Assembly: GCA_035536185.1 (NCBI GenBank)
Contig: DATLOM010000052.1
Location: 1-64,000 of the forward strand
Direction: 5' to 3'
From: GCA-2861595 sp035536185
GTDB lineage: Bacteria > Actinomycetota > Acidimicrobiia > Acidimicrobiales > GCA-2861595
Length of the DNA: 64,000 nt
Shown: positions 8,083-16,085 of the stretch, piece by piece
How positions within the stretch are numbered: the first letter of the stretch is position 1
Layout: each line of letters opens with the position of its first letter
Program-made: the position numbers and the translations under genes
Notes under the pieces: generated by a model
Databases searched by the model: none
What the model saw: only the letters and a program-made list of their open reading frames with translations
Told to the model about the DNA's origin: nothing

Positions 8083-9894
8083 TCAGGACGGCGGCGCCGG
8101 CGCCCTGCCCCGCGGCTCGTCCGAAGGCTCCAGCCTCCGCACGGCGGGAGTGGAGAGGATCACGACCGAAGGCTCCTCGCTGTCACGAGGCGTGATGCGC
8201 CGCTCCGAGCGACGGCGTCGCACCCTCGGGCGGTTCTCGTCAAGGGGCTCGGGCCCCACGCCGCCGTCTCCACCGGCGCCGGCCTCAGCTCCGTTGCCGG
8301 CGTTGGCGTCGTCCGGCTCGAGCGACCCGCGCGACCCGTCCTCGCTCCGTCTCGAAGATCCCCGGTTGCCACCGCCGGGCCGCCTCGACGAAGGCTCGGG
8401 CTCCCGGTCGGGCGCGAACCCGATGGCCTCGGCGGCATCGTGGCGGGACCTGCGGCGCGATGAGGATGAAGGCGGCGGTGGCTGAGCCGGCGGAGCCTGC
8501 CGGCCGGGCGTCGGTGGTGCCGGCGGGTGCGGCCTGAGCGACGGGGCGCCGACGAGTCGCCCCGGGAGGGTGACGGCGCGGTTCGACAGGTTCATCGGCG
8601 ACGGTGGCCGGGCCAGGTGGGTGGGGCGGTCGGGCATCACGGGAGGCGCAGGCGCGAGGGTGGCGCCGATGCCCCCCGGTGCTGACTCCTGAGGGGCTGG
8701 CTTCTTCGCCGCCGGCTTCTTGGCCGGGCGCCGGCCGGGGGTCGAGGTCTGGCGGCCACCGGCCTTCTTGGCGGCCGGCGACTTCTTGACGGCCACGAGT
8801 CTCTTGGCGGGCGCCGCCTTCTTCGGCACCGGCGCCTTGTTTACGGCCGGAGCCTTCTTGGCGGCCACGAGTCTCTTGGCGGCCGCCGCCTTCTTCGGGG
8901 GCGCCTTGTTGGCGCCCGGACCCTTCCTGGCCGCGGTGGCGCCGCGAGCGGCGGCCCCGGCCGTGGCCTTCGCCGCCGTCGCCACCTTCTCCGGTTTCTG
9001 CGGTTCCGCCGCCTTGCTCGCTTTCGCCGTCCTGGCCGTCAGCGCCGCCCTGGCGCTGTTCGCCTTCGCAGGTGCCGCCGCCGAAGCTCTCCTCGCCGGA
9101 GCCTTCGAGCCCGGTGCACTCCGCGCCGGAGCCTTCGCGCCAGCGGAGGCCGTGGCCTCTTCCCCCGGCACCTCGAGAGGCTGCAGGCGCCGCCGGCGCC
9201 GACCCGGCTCCAGGTAGCCCAGATCGGAGGCCAGCCGGTTGCGGGCGACGAGCTCGCCGCTGCGCAGGTCGACCTGCCATTGCGCCGTCTGGCGGCGCTG
9301 GCGGGAGACGTAGGAGAACAGGACGGCCCAGCTCGTGCCGTGGAGGTTGAAAGCCGTCCAAGCGTTGGCGAAGATATCGGCGGGAAGCCGCACGCCACGC
9401 TCGGCCAGGTTGAGCAGGACCGAGGCCTCCAGCGGTTCGGCCGACAGGCCCAGGCGGGGCTTGTTGAAGGTGAGCCGCTGGGCGCTCTCGACCACCCGGG
9501 CCTGCTCGGCGCGGATCGGATCGGCGAAGCGCAGGATCCATTCTTCGGCCACGCCGGCGGCGGCGGCGATCTCGCTCACCGTCCCGCCGGCGCGGAGGCG
9601 GCTCTGGATCTCCCTGGGACTTAGGGAGCTGACCGGCTTGGCCGGAGGAGGCGGGGGCAGAGCCACCGCCGGAGGGAGCTCCGCGGGGGCGCTGCCGTCT
9701 TCGCCGGCCGCCTCCTCCGGATCTCCACCGCTGAGAAGGCGTTGCGCCTCCTGCACCGCTGTGAGCAACTTTTCGTCGGCGGCGATCGAGTACTTGCCGG
9801 TCTTCGCGCCCCGGCGCGCACTGAGCACCAGCCCGGTGTGATCGGTGGTCAGGCCGACGAGGTGAAGCTGTTGCACCGCGGCGGAACGTACCAC
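8083..9894 (-). CDS. sepH: SepH cell-division protein with long Lys/Ala/Pro-rich tail
   Basis: SepH is an actinobacterial septation protein that stimulates FtsZ assembly. The first ~240 residues carry the conserved SepH domain (old name DUF3071). It starts QQLHLVGLTTDHTGLVLSAR and contains a helix-turn-helix-like segment SPREIQSRLRAGGTVSEIAAAAGV, then LFSYVSRQRRQTAQWQVDL and LASDLGYLEPG. From about residue 245 to 430 the protein is a low-complexity Ala/Lys/Pro region with repeated AKKAP, AKRLVA and KKAAP units. A Pro/Arg-rich tail with acidic patches follows. At 603 residues it is long for the family, and all the extra length is disordered sequence. The GTG at 9894 begins the conserved domain within ten codons. 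The ftsZ and sepF genes lie 45 kb away, so the link is functional, not positional. Confidence 0.85.
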   Translation of the reverse strand: MVRSAAVQQLHLVGLTTDHTGLVLSARRGAKTGKYSIAADEKLLTAVQEAQRLLSGGDPEEAAGEDGSAPAELPPAVALPPPPPAKPVSSLSPREIQSRLRAGGTVSEIAAAAGVAEEWILRFADPIRAEQARVVESAQRLTFNKPRLGLSAEPLEASVLLNLAERGVRLPADIFANAWTAFNLHGTSWAVLFSYVSRQRRQTAQWQVDLRSGELVARNRLASDLGYLEPGRRRRRLQPLEVPGEEATASAGAKAPARSAPGSKAPARRASAAAPAKANSARAALTARTAKASKAAEPQKPEKVATAAKATAGAAARGATAARKGPGANKAPPKKAAAAKRLVAAKKAPAVNKAPVPKKAAPAKRLVAVKKSPAAKKAGGRQTSTPGRRPAKKPAAKKPAPQESAPGGIGATLAPAPPVMPDRPTHLARPPSPMNLSNRAVTLPGRLVGAPSLRPHPPAPPTPGRQAPPAQPPPPSSSSRRRSRHDAAEAIGFAPDREPEPSSRRPGGGNRGSSRRSEDGSRGSLEPDDANAGNGAEAGAGGDGGVGPEPLDENRPRVRRRRSERRITPRDSEEPSVVILSTPAVRRLEPSDEPRGRAPAPPS

Positions 9895-9928
9895 TCACGG
9901 TGCCGGTTTCCGCGGACCGCTCCGATCC

Positions 9929-10129
9929 TCAGCCGGTACGGCGGCTGTGACGGAAGCCTGGGACGAGGCCGGCTTCGGCCAATAGGCGCACTCCTCGCGC
10001 TTCGGCGGCGTCGATCACCACCGCGTCGTCAGGCTCGCGGTCGCAGATGAAGCTGACCACGCAGTCGGTGCAGGCGCTGGTGCCGACCATGGTGCAGTCG
10101 GCACAGCTGATCGTGATGCTCTGTTCCAT
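9929..10129 (-). CDS. small Cys-rich protein (two CxxC motifs)
   Basis: A 66-residue protein starting MEQSITISCADCTMVGT with cysteines arranged as C9xxC12, then C20xxC23, and a fifth at C29. This spacing suggests a small metal-binding knuckle or an Fe-S/zinc site. The remainder (PDDAVVIDAAEARGVRLLAEAGLVPGFRH) looks like a short alpha/beta tail. Similar short Cys proteins occur in actinobacteria beside sepH or NYN-domain genes, but I know no assigned function. It sits on the same strand just upstream of sepH, 34 bases from the sepH start, and could share its transcript. ATG at 10129; a weak GGGGGGAT purine run precedes it. Confidence 0.72.
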   Translation of the reverse strand: MEQSITISCADCTMVGTSACTDCVVSFICDREPDDAVVIDAAEARGVRLLAEAGLVPGFRHSRRTG

Positions 10130-10177
10130 CCCCCCATCATTGCGAGGGGCTGTGACAGGATCGCCTGCGAGCGGCGG

Positions 10178-11530
10178 TCAGCGGCCCAGCAGCTCGCCCA
10201 GCTGTGGTGAGGACACCACGTTGGCTCCCCGGGATCGTGCGCCGTCCTGCACCCGGCGGTCGCTCGAGGCGACCACGACGGGTCGATCGGCCGGGATGTC
10301 GTCGACCATGGCCAGGATCACGTCGTCGGCTTCGACGTCGGGTGGCGAGAAGGTCACCCGCACGGGGAGCCGGCCGGCGGCCCTGGATACCGAACCTCCG
10401 AGCTCGGCGCCGTCGAAGACCACGTGGACCTCGGCGCCGGTGCGAGCGGATAGCTCCGACAGGGCGTCCACCAGGCGCTGGCGCAGCTCCTCGGGGGACA
10501 CGCCGGGCCATATGGACATGGCCGCGTTGTAACCGTCGACTATCACCAGCACGTTCGGGACCCGTACCAGGTGGGCGGCGGCCTGCACGGATTCCTCGAA
10601 CACTGCGGGCGGGAGGCGAGCGGGTAGGCGCCGGGCGGCCCCGGCCGGAGCCGCCATCGGGGACCGGGATACCGGCAACTGGCCTGGCTCGCCGCCCTCG
10701 CCGCGAGCCGACGCGTCACCCGCCTCCATCCGCGCCTGCTCCTCCAGCAGCGCCCGCCTCACTTCCTGCAGGGCGTCCTCGGCGGCGGTGATGGCGGCGT
10801 GGACGGTGCCCGGGTCCAGAGAGGGCCTCGTCGCGGCGCGAGCGAGATCGCGCTCGAGGCCCGCGACCTTGGTCCGCCACCGCGAAGTCTCGACCTTGGC
10901 GTCGGCCGCCTTGCGCCGGCCCGCGGCCGCCTCCTCCTCGAGCACCGCCACCCGCCGGGCCAGCGCCTCGGCCGCCGCCTCCGCCTCCCGTCGGGACCGG
11001 CGCTCCTCGGCCAGCTCGGCGGCGGCGCCGGCAGCTTCGGCCCGGGCCTTGGCCGCCTGCCTCTGGGCCCGTTCCACGGCCTGCTCGGCCTGGGCCAGCC
11101 GGCGGACGGCGGTGCGCTCCTCCTTGGCCGACCGGGCGTCCTCGGCGGCAGCCTCGACCTGGCCGGCCAGCTCGGCCAACTCCTCCTCCCATCCTGGGGG
11201 GCGGTTGAGGAACAGCCAGCTCGCCCGTCCGAGCTCGTCCTCGCCAGCCGCCTCGGCGGCCCGGCTGCGGAAGTCCTCGTCCTCGTCCAGGGCCCGACGC
11301 AGCGCGGCCAGAGCCTGGTCCGGCAGCTTCACGAAGTGGAGGAAGGGCCTGAGCCCGCGGGGCGGCTCCACCGGCGGTGACGCCACCAGCCCGGCCCGGG
11401 CGGCGACGAAAGCGACGTGCAGGGCCGGCCGGACGAGGACGTCGGCCGGCGCCGGCGCCTGGCTCTTGGCGCTCAGCCCTCGGCTCCCTGCAACTCCTCG
11501 ATGGTGCCGCCGGTGCCGCACCAGCGGCAC
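10178..11530 (-). CDS. NYN-domain (YacP-like) ribonuclease-fold protein with coiled coil
   Basis: The C-terminal ~170 residues form a NYN/PIN-like domain: VLVIVDGYNAAMSIWP, VHVVFDGAEL, VEADDVILAMVDDI and VVVASSDRRVQDGARSRGANVVSS. They carry the conserved acidic residues expected for a metal-dependent RNase. The N-terminal domain contains RGLRPFLHFVKLPDQALAAL, and residues about 115-265 are a long charged coiled coil rich in Ala, Glu and Arg. Length is about 450 residues. The start is uncertain. The GTG at 11530 overlaps the upstream zinc-ribbon gene by 58 bases, and the conserved part begins around ADVLVRPALHVAF with no nearer ATG, GTG or TTG before a GTG around 11389. A role in RNA processing or decay is inferred from the fold. 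Confidence 0.75.
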   Translation of the reverse strand: MPLVRHRRHHRGVAGSRGLSAKSQAPAPADVLVRPALHVAFVAARAGLVASPPVEPPRGLRPFLHFVKLPDQALAALRRALDEDEDFRSRAAEAAGEDELGRASWLFLNRPPGWEEELAELAGQVEAAAEDARSAKEERTAVRRLAQAEQAVERAQRQAAKARAEAAGAAAELAEERRSRREAEAAAEALARRVAVLEEEAAAGRRKAADAKVETSRWRTKVAGLERDLARAATRPSLDPGTVHAAITAAEDALQEVRRALLEEQARMEAGDASARGEGGEPGQLPVSRSPMAAPAGAARRLPARLPPAVFEESVQAAAHLVRVPNVLVIVDGYNAAMSIWPGVSPEELRQRLVDALSELSARTGAEVHVVFDGAELGGSVSRAAGRLPVRVTFSPPDVEADDVILAMVDDIPADRPVVVASSDRRVQDGARSRGANVVSSPQLGELLGR

Positions 11531-11841
11531 GAGACCTGCTCCATCTTCTCCTCGAGGACCTGTTCGTCCTCGACGGTGAGCTCACCGCCCACGGTGTAGT
11601 GGTGGAACGCCCGGGTGCGCCGGGTCATGGTCACGTCGAACCGGGTGAGGTTGCCGCACGACGTGCAGCGGTAGCGGCGGGGGCGGGGGCGGGGGCGGCC
11701 GAAGGGCTCGGTGAACGACTCGGGACCAGCCGAGGCCCCTTCGTCGCCGATGGTGGCCACCCCGTCGTAACCAGGATCGCCGGGACCGCTGGCTCCCGGT
11801 GCTCCCGCGGCCGAGGCGTGTTCGGAGCGGTCGTCGGGCAT
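11473..11841 (-). CDS. zinc-ribbon protein of unknown function
   Basis: A 122-residue protein with an unstructured Gly/Ala/Pro-rich N-terminal half, a basic RPRPRPRRYR stretch and then a two-knuckle zinc ribbon: CTSCGNLTRFDVT (about residues 59-71) and CRWCG (about 105-109). The intervening part, RTRAFHHYTVGGELTVEDEQVLEEKMEQV, is well conserved in look and may bind nucleic acid or protein. I recognise this as an actinobacterial conserved hypothetical but not a named family. The ATG at 11839-11841 follows trpD by 9 bases, and its 3' end overlaps the NYN gene. Co-transcription with trpD and the NYN protein is likely from spacing. Confidence 0.7.
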   Translation of the reverse strand: MPDDRSEHASAAGAPGASGPGDPGYDGVATIGDEGASAGPESFTEPFGRPRPRPRRYRCTSCGNLTRFDVTMTRRTRAFHHYTVGGELTVEDEQVLEEKMEQVSCRWCGTGGTIEELQGAEG

Positions 11842-11850
11842 CGGGGCACC

Positions 11851-12915
11851 CTACGGGGAGGCGGGGGCGGCGGCGTTGGAAGCGGCCACGAGACGCTCGA
11901 GGACGGTGGCCGCCCTCCCCTCGTCGACCGAGCTCTCGGCCAGCGTGAGGCCGGCGGGGATGTCGGCGGCCAGTCCGGCCACGACGATGGCGGCGGCGCC
12001 GTTCAGCAGCGCGATGTCGCGGTGCGGGCCGGGATCGCCGGCCAGGACCCGCCGGACCAGCGAGGCGTTGGTGGCGGCGTCACCGCCGCGGAGGGCTTCG
12101 GGCGAAGCGGGATCCAAGCCCAATTCGCGCGGATCTACCCGGTACGACCGGATCTCGCCGTCGACGAGGTCGAGCACCGTCGACGGCCCGGTGGTGGACA
12201 GCTCGTCGAGCCCGTCGTGGCCGTGCACCACCATGGCCCGCACCGCACCCCGTCGGGCCAGCACGCCGATCATCTTCTCGGCCATGGACGGGTCGCTGAC
12301 CCCGATGACCTGGCGGGTCACCCGCGCCGGGTTGGCCAGAGGCCCGAGGAAGTTGAAGACGGTGGGAACGCCCATCTCCCGGCGCACGGGCCCTGCGTGG
12401 CGCAGGGCGGGATGGAAGCGAGGGGCGAAGCAGAAAGCCATTCCCGCCTCCTCCAGGCAGTGGGCGACATCGGCCGGACCTGTCTCCATGGCCACGCCCA
12501 ACGCCTCCAGCACGTCGGCCGAGCCGCAGTCCGACGAGGCCGCCCGATTGCCGTGCTTGCACACCCGGGCGCCGGCGCCGGCGGCCACCAGGGCGGCGAG
12601 GGTGGAGACGTTGATGGACCCGCTGCGGTCGCCGCCGGTTCCGCAGGTGTCGACCAGACCGTCGGGGTCGAGCCCCGGGACGGGTTCGGCGTGCTCGAGC
12701 ATGGCCGACACCAGGCCGCCGATCTCCTCGACCGTCTCCCCCTTCATCCGCAGGGCCACTGCGAAGGCGGCGATCTGGGCCGGCGTGGCCCGGCCCTCGA
12801 GGATCTCGCCCAGGGACGCAGCTGCCTCGCCGGCGGAGAGGTCGTCCCTCTTCGTGAGCCGCCCGAGGATCACCGGCCAGCCCCCGAGGGTCGCGAAGTC
12901 CGGCGTCTCGGTCAT
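11851..12915 (-). CDS. trpD: anthranilate phosphoribosyltransferase
   Basis: TrpD joins anthranilate to 5-phosphoribosyl diphosphate, the second step of tryptophan synthesis in the cytosol. The 354-residue protein has the PRPP-binding signature DTCGTGGDRSGSINVST, the KHGNRAASSDCGSADVLEALGV motif that contacts anthranilate, and FCFAPRFHPALRHAGPVRREMGVPTVFNFLGPLANPA; all are intact. The ATG at 12915 forms an ATGA overlap with the stop of the site-2 protease gene. No other trp gene is in the window, so trpD stands alone here, which is common in actinobacteria. The nearest downstream genes are the zinc-ribbon and NYN proteins. Confidence 0.95.
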   Translation of the reverse strand: MTETPDFATLGGWPVILGRLTKRDDLSAGEAAASLGEILEGRATPAQIAAFAVALRMKGETVEEIGGLVSAMLEHAEPVPGLDPDGLVDTCGTGGDRSGSINVSTLAALVAAGAGARVCKHGNRAASSDCGSADVLEALGVAMETGPADVAHCLEEAGMAFCFAPRFHPALRHAGPVRREMGVPTVFNFLGPLANPARVTRQVIGVSDPSMAEKMIGVLARRGAVRAMVVHGHDGLDELSTTGPSTVLDLVDGEIRSYRVDPRELGLDPASPEALRGGDAATNASLVRRVLAGDPGPHRDIALLNGAAAIVVAGLAADIPAGLTLAESSVDEGRAATVLERLVAASNAAAPASP

Positions 12916-14321
12916 CCCGGGGTGCCCGCGGGACCTGAGGCTCCGGGCGCCCCGGCCGCATTGGCGGCGTTGGCGGCGGCGACGGCGGCCCGCACCTCCA
13001 CCATCTCCACCCGCGACCGAACCGACTCCAGGTCCGGATCGCGCTCCAGCTGGGCCTCGTCACGCCAGCCGGCGTCGATGGCCTTGCGCAGCCAGGAGAC
13101 AGCTTCCTCCTCCCGCTCGAGCCGGGCCAGGCCGCAGGCGGTGTTGAAGGCGATGACCGCACCCGCCGTGAGAGTGAAACCCCGCACCCCGGTGTGCACC
13201 GATTCCGCGTAGGCGCCGGCGTGGTGCAGGACCTCCTGGAGGCGGCCCAGGCCGGCGGCCGCCCTGGTGCGATCGGGCATGGCGGCGAGGCGGTCGATCA
13301 GGTCGTCGAGCAGCCCCGCTTCGAGAATGGCTCGGGCCACGATACGAGCCGGGATCACCCGGGACCCGTCGCAGAGGCCGGTGGCCAGCGCCGGCGCCCC
13401 CGCCTCGGGCCCATCGCGGAGAAGCACTGCGCACGCCTGCACCAGTGCGCCGGCGGGAGAGCCGGCGGGGGCGGCGGCCACCCCGGCGCTGGCAATGGCC
13501 GTCGACTGCTTGGCCAGACCGGTCCAGGCCAGCAGCTCGGCCGCCGCCGCCTTCATGTCCGCCGGTGCCTCCGGCCGGTCCAGCACGTTGCGGGCGGCCC
13601 ACTCGGCTCCTTCGATCCGTCCCTCGTCGAGGGCGCCGAGGCCCTTGGCCAGGACCTCCTCCGCCGGGCTGGGCCGCACGACCCCCCGCTCGCTCCGGAG
13701 CGCGGCCAGGTTGATCGAGCCGAAGTAGAGGGCGAGGATGGCCACGAACGGCTGGCCGTAGGCGAGGCCGAGGGCGGCGATGGCGGCGGCGGCCACCAGC
13801 GACACGATCCGTACCCCCCGGACTCCCTTGGCCCCCATCGTCTTCTGGAGGATGGCGGCCAGGACGTTGCCACCGTCCAGGGGCAGGATGGGCAGGAGGT
13901 TGACCAGGCCCCAGGCCACGTTCACGAAGAGCAGGAACTGCGAGGTGAGGCGGGCCAGGCTGTCGGGCTCGAAGTTCCATGGCGGCGCCACCAGGGCCAC
14001 GAGGCCGCCGAAGAGGAGGCCGACCCCCGGCCCGGCCAGGCTGACCAGGACGTCCTGGCCCGGGCGCAGGCGTGGCCCCTCCTCGGGGACGGTGACCCCA
14101 CCCATGGCGTAGAGGAGCACCGACGACGAGACGCCGAAGGCCCGGAACGTGAGAGCGTGCCCCAGCTCGTGGATCAGGATCGAGATGCCGACCACCGCCA
14201 CCCATACGGCGGCACCCTCGACGCCGCGACCGGCCGTGAGGCCCATGAAGACGGTGAGCAGAAGGAAGGAGGGGTCGACCCGGATGGGGATCCCCCCCAC
14301 TACCCCACCGAGTGCGGCCAC
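12912..14321 (-). CDS. site-2 protease (M50) with TPR-like C-terminal domain
   Basis: This is an intramembrane zinc metalloprotease. The HELGH zinc motif is at about residues 51-55 in a hydrophobic helix (VAVVGISILIHELGHALTFRAFG). The second motif, VNLLPILPLDGGNVLAAIL, supplies the third zinc ligand (Asp in LDGG). At least four hydrophobic helices lie in the first 210 residues. The soluble remainder (about 215-440) is Ala-rich helical sequence with a TPR-like end, FNTACGLARLEREEEAVSWLRKAIDAGW. The total of 469 residues is longer than minimal site-2 proteases because of this soluble domain; no PDZ or CBS domain is apparent. The GTG at 14321 starts the family N-terminus. It is coupled to trpD by a 4-base overlap. 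The substrate is unknown; anti-sigma factor cleavage is the best-known role of the family. Confidence 0.88.
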   Translation of the reverse strand: MAALGGVVGGIPIRVDPSFLLLTVFMGLTAGRGVEGAAVWVAVVGISILIHELGHALTFRAFGVSSSVLLYAMGGVTVPEEGPRLRPGQDVLVSLAGPGVGLLFGGLVALVAPPWNFEPDSLARLTSQFLLFVNVAWGLVNLLPILPLDGGNVLAAILQKTMGAKGVRGVRIVSLVAAAAIAALGLAYGQPFVAILALYFGSINLAALRSERGVVRPSPAEEVLAKGLGALDEGRIEGAEWAARNVLDRPEAPADMKAAAAELLAWTGLAKQSTAIASAGVAAAPAGSPAGALVQACAVLLRDGPEAGAPALATGLCDGSRVIPARIVARAILEAGLLDDLIDRLAAMPDRTRAAAGLGRLQEVLHHAGAYAESVHTGVRGFTLTAGAVIAFNTACGLARLEREEEAVSWLRKAIDAGWRDEAQLERDPDLESVRSRVEMVEVRAAVAAANAANAAGAPGASGPAGTPG

Positions 14322-14366
14322 CCCCAGATCGTACGGCGCCCGCGGGGGCGGGTGCCGCGGCCAGGA

Positions 14367-14603
14367 TCAGGCGGACTTGCGACGCTGGCGGATCATCCGC
14401 CGGCGCTCACGCTCTGTCGCCCCACCCCACACGCCGTCGCGCTCCCGGGTGGCAAGGGCGTACTCCAGGCAGGGCTCACGGACCGGGCAGGTGGCACAGA
14501 TGGCCTTGGCCGGCTCTGCCTCCTCGTCGGAGACGGGATAGAAGACGTCGGGGTCTACGCCCTTGCAGGCGCCGTGCTGGCGCCAGGACAGGTTCATGGC
14601 CAC
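14367..14603 (-). CDS. WhiB-family [4Fe-4S] transcriptional regulator
   Basis: WhiB proteins bind a [4Fe-4S] cluster and usually act with the principal sigma factor to control division, redox or stress genes. The 78-residue protein shows all four cluster cysteines: C13 in HGACKG, then C36, C39 and C45 in CATCPVREPC. The GVWGG turn (about 58-62) and a basic C-terminal stretch RERRRMIRQRRKSA for DNA contact are present. The start is GTG 14603 or ATG 14597; GAGGA upstream fits the GTG. The upstream region holds two direct repeats 20 bases apart. It is divergent from the CaCA antiporter gene. Which WhiB subclass it belongs to cannot be settled by eye. Confidence 0.93.
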   Translation of the reverse strand: MAMNLSWRQHGACKGVDPDVFYPVSDEEAEPAKAICATCPVREPCLEYALATRERDGVWGGATERERRRMIRQRRKSA

Positions 14604-14634
14604 GAATCACATCCTCGATCTCGACGCGGTATGA

Positions 14635-14681
14635 GCGGGTGCTTTTACCCGCGAGGAGTTGCTTCTACCCCCGGTTCGGGG
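14635..14681. promoter_or_regulatory. inverted and direct repeats between whiB and antiporter genes
   Basis: The 162-base divergent intergenic region holds an inverted repeat, GCGGGT-gctttt-ACCCGC (14635-14652), and a second one, CCCC-cggttc-GGGG (14668-14681). Two near-identical decamers, GCTTTTACCC (14641-14650) and GCTTCTACCC (14661-14670), start exactly 20 bases apart, about two helical turns. This looks like an operator for a dimeric or cooperative regulator serving whiB, the antiporter or both. No factor can be named, and the assignment is by pattern only. Confidence 0.45.
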
Positions 14682-14765
14682 ATTCCGACACAGGGTCCAA
14701 CGTTTGGAGCGGCCTGCGGATTCCTGGCCGGGAGCCCGGCGGCTCCACCTCCCTAGGATGACCCG

Positions 14766-16085
14766 GTGACCACCACTGACGAGGATGTCCACGAAGAGGT
14801 CCACCCGGGGCGTCAGCGGGTCTCGCTGATGCTGGCGGTGGCCGTCACGTTCCCCGGCATCGTCCTCCGCCTCACCGAGCCGCACCTGTCGGAGCCCCTC
14901 CTGGCCCTCCTCTACGGCCTGGCCATCGTGGGGGCGGCGTTCCTCCTCTCCTGGGCGGCCGAGGTGGCCCAGCTCGACATCTCGGCCGGGCTGGCCATCG
15001 CCGTGCTCGCCTTCATCGCCGTGCTCCCCGAGTATGCCGTCGACCTCGTGTTCGCCATCAAGGGGGGCAACTCGTTCGAGCAGACGGGACGCGACTGCCT
15101 GCCCATCGGCGGCGGCAACGAGTCGCCGTGCGGGCTGGCCCTGGCCAACATGACAGGAGCCAACCGCCTCCTGATCGGTGTCGGGTGGAGCATGGTGGTC
15201 TTCATCGCCTGGTGGCGGTGGCGCCAGAAGGGCCAGCCCGAGAAGGGCAGGGAGATCGCCCTCAGCCGCAGCCATTCGGTGGAGCTTTCGTACCTGGCCG
15301 TGGCCACCATGTACTCGCTCACGCTGCCCCTGAAGAGCTCGATCACTCTGGTGGACGCCGCCGTACTGGTGACGATCTTCGTGCTCTACACCGTCCGCGT
15401 CTCCAAGGCGCCGCCCTCCGAACCCCATCTCGTCGGGCCGGCCCGGTGGATCGGCGGGTTCACCGTGCCCGGCCGGCGGGCCACGGTGATCGGCCTGTTC
15501 CTCTTCGCCGCCACCGTCATCCTGTTGACCGCCGAGCACTTCGCCGAGGCGCTCGTGGCCAGCGGGGAGGCGCTAGGGGTGAGCGAGTTCCTCCTGGTGC
15601 AGTGGCTGGCCCCCCTGGCCTCCGAGGCACCGGAGCTCCTGGTGGCCGGCTTGTACGCCTGGCGCCTCAACACGAATGCCGGTCTGGGCACGCTGGTCTC
15701 GTCGAAGGTCAACCAGTGGACCCTCCTGGTGGGCACTCTGCCGATCGCCTTCGCCATCGCCTCGGGAAGTGTCCACGGCCTGCCCATCGTGGGCCAGCAG
15801 CGGGAGGAGCTGTTCCTCACCGCCGCGCAGTCGGCGTTCGCGCTGGCCATCCTGGTCAACCGGGCGATGTCGGTGAAGGAAGCGGCCACCCTCTTCGGCC
15901 TGTTCATCGTGCAGTTCATCGCCGGCGCCGTCGGCCCGGAATCGATCCACGACGAGGTGCGGGTCGGTACCGGGATCCTGTACCTCGTGCTCGCTGCGGG
16001 GATCTTCATCCGCTCGCGGCGGGCCGTGGGCCCGCTGCTCAAAGACGGGTTCCGCACCGACTACGCCACCATGTCGGAGGAGTGA
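14766..16085 (+). CDS. CaCA-superfamily cation/proton antiporter
   Basis: A 439-residue polytopic membrane protein with about ten hydrophobic helices arranged as two inverted halves. The two alpha-repeat motifs are visible. The first is IAVLPEYAVDLVFAI with a later NMTGANRLLIGVGWS, and the second is APLASEAPELLVAGLYAW with SSKVNQWTLLVGTLPIAF; the acidic residues sit in PEY and APE. These are the ion-binding signatures of cation/Ca2+ antiporters and their Na+/H+ relatives, so export of Na+ or Ca2+ in exchange for protons is likely. Between the two parts of the first repeat lies an extra loop with two cysteines (CLPIGGGNESPC). The start is GTG 14766. The downstream membrane gene overlaps its stop codon. 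Confidence 0.82.
   Translation: MTTTDEDVHEEVHPGRQRVSLMLAVAVTFPGIVLRLTEPHLSEPLLALLYGLAIVGAAFLLSWAAEVAQLDISAGLAIAVLAFIAVLPEYAVDLVFAIKGGNSFEQTGRDCLPIGGGNESPCGLALANMTGANRLLIGVGWSMVVFIAWWRWRQKGQPEKGREIALSRSHSVELSYLAVATMYSLTLPLKSSITLVDAAVLVTIFVLYTVRVSKAPPSEPHLVGPARWIGGFTVPGRRATVIGLFLFAATVILLTAEHFAEALVASGEALGVSEFLLVQWLAPLASEAPELLVAGLYAWRLNTNAGLGTLVSSKVNQWTLLVGTLPIAFAIASGSVHGLPIVGQQREELFLTAAQSAFALAILVNRAMSVKEAATLFGLFIVQFIAGAVGPESIHDEVRVGTGILYLVLAAGIFIRSRRAVGPLLKDGFRTDYATMSEE

Noticed and set aside
8720..9217. A hydrophobic plus-strand frame across the sepH tail
   Set aside because: It is the complement of Lys/Ala codons, giving Ala/Phe/Leu-rich sequence; sepH is the real gene.
13194..14756. A 520-codon plus-strand frame opposite the site-2 protease and whiB
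   Set aside because: It has no recognisable domain or RBS and is complementary to genes with complete catalytic motifs.
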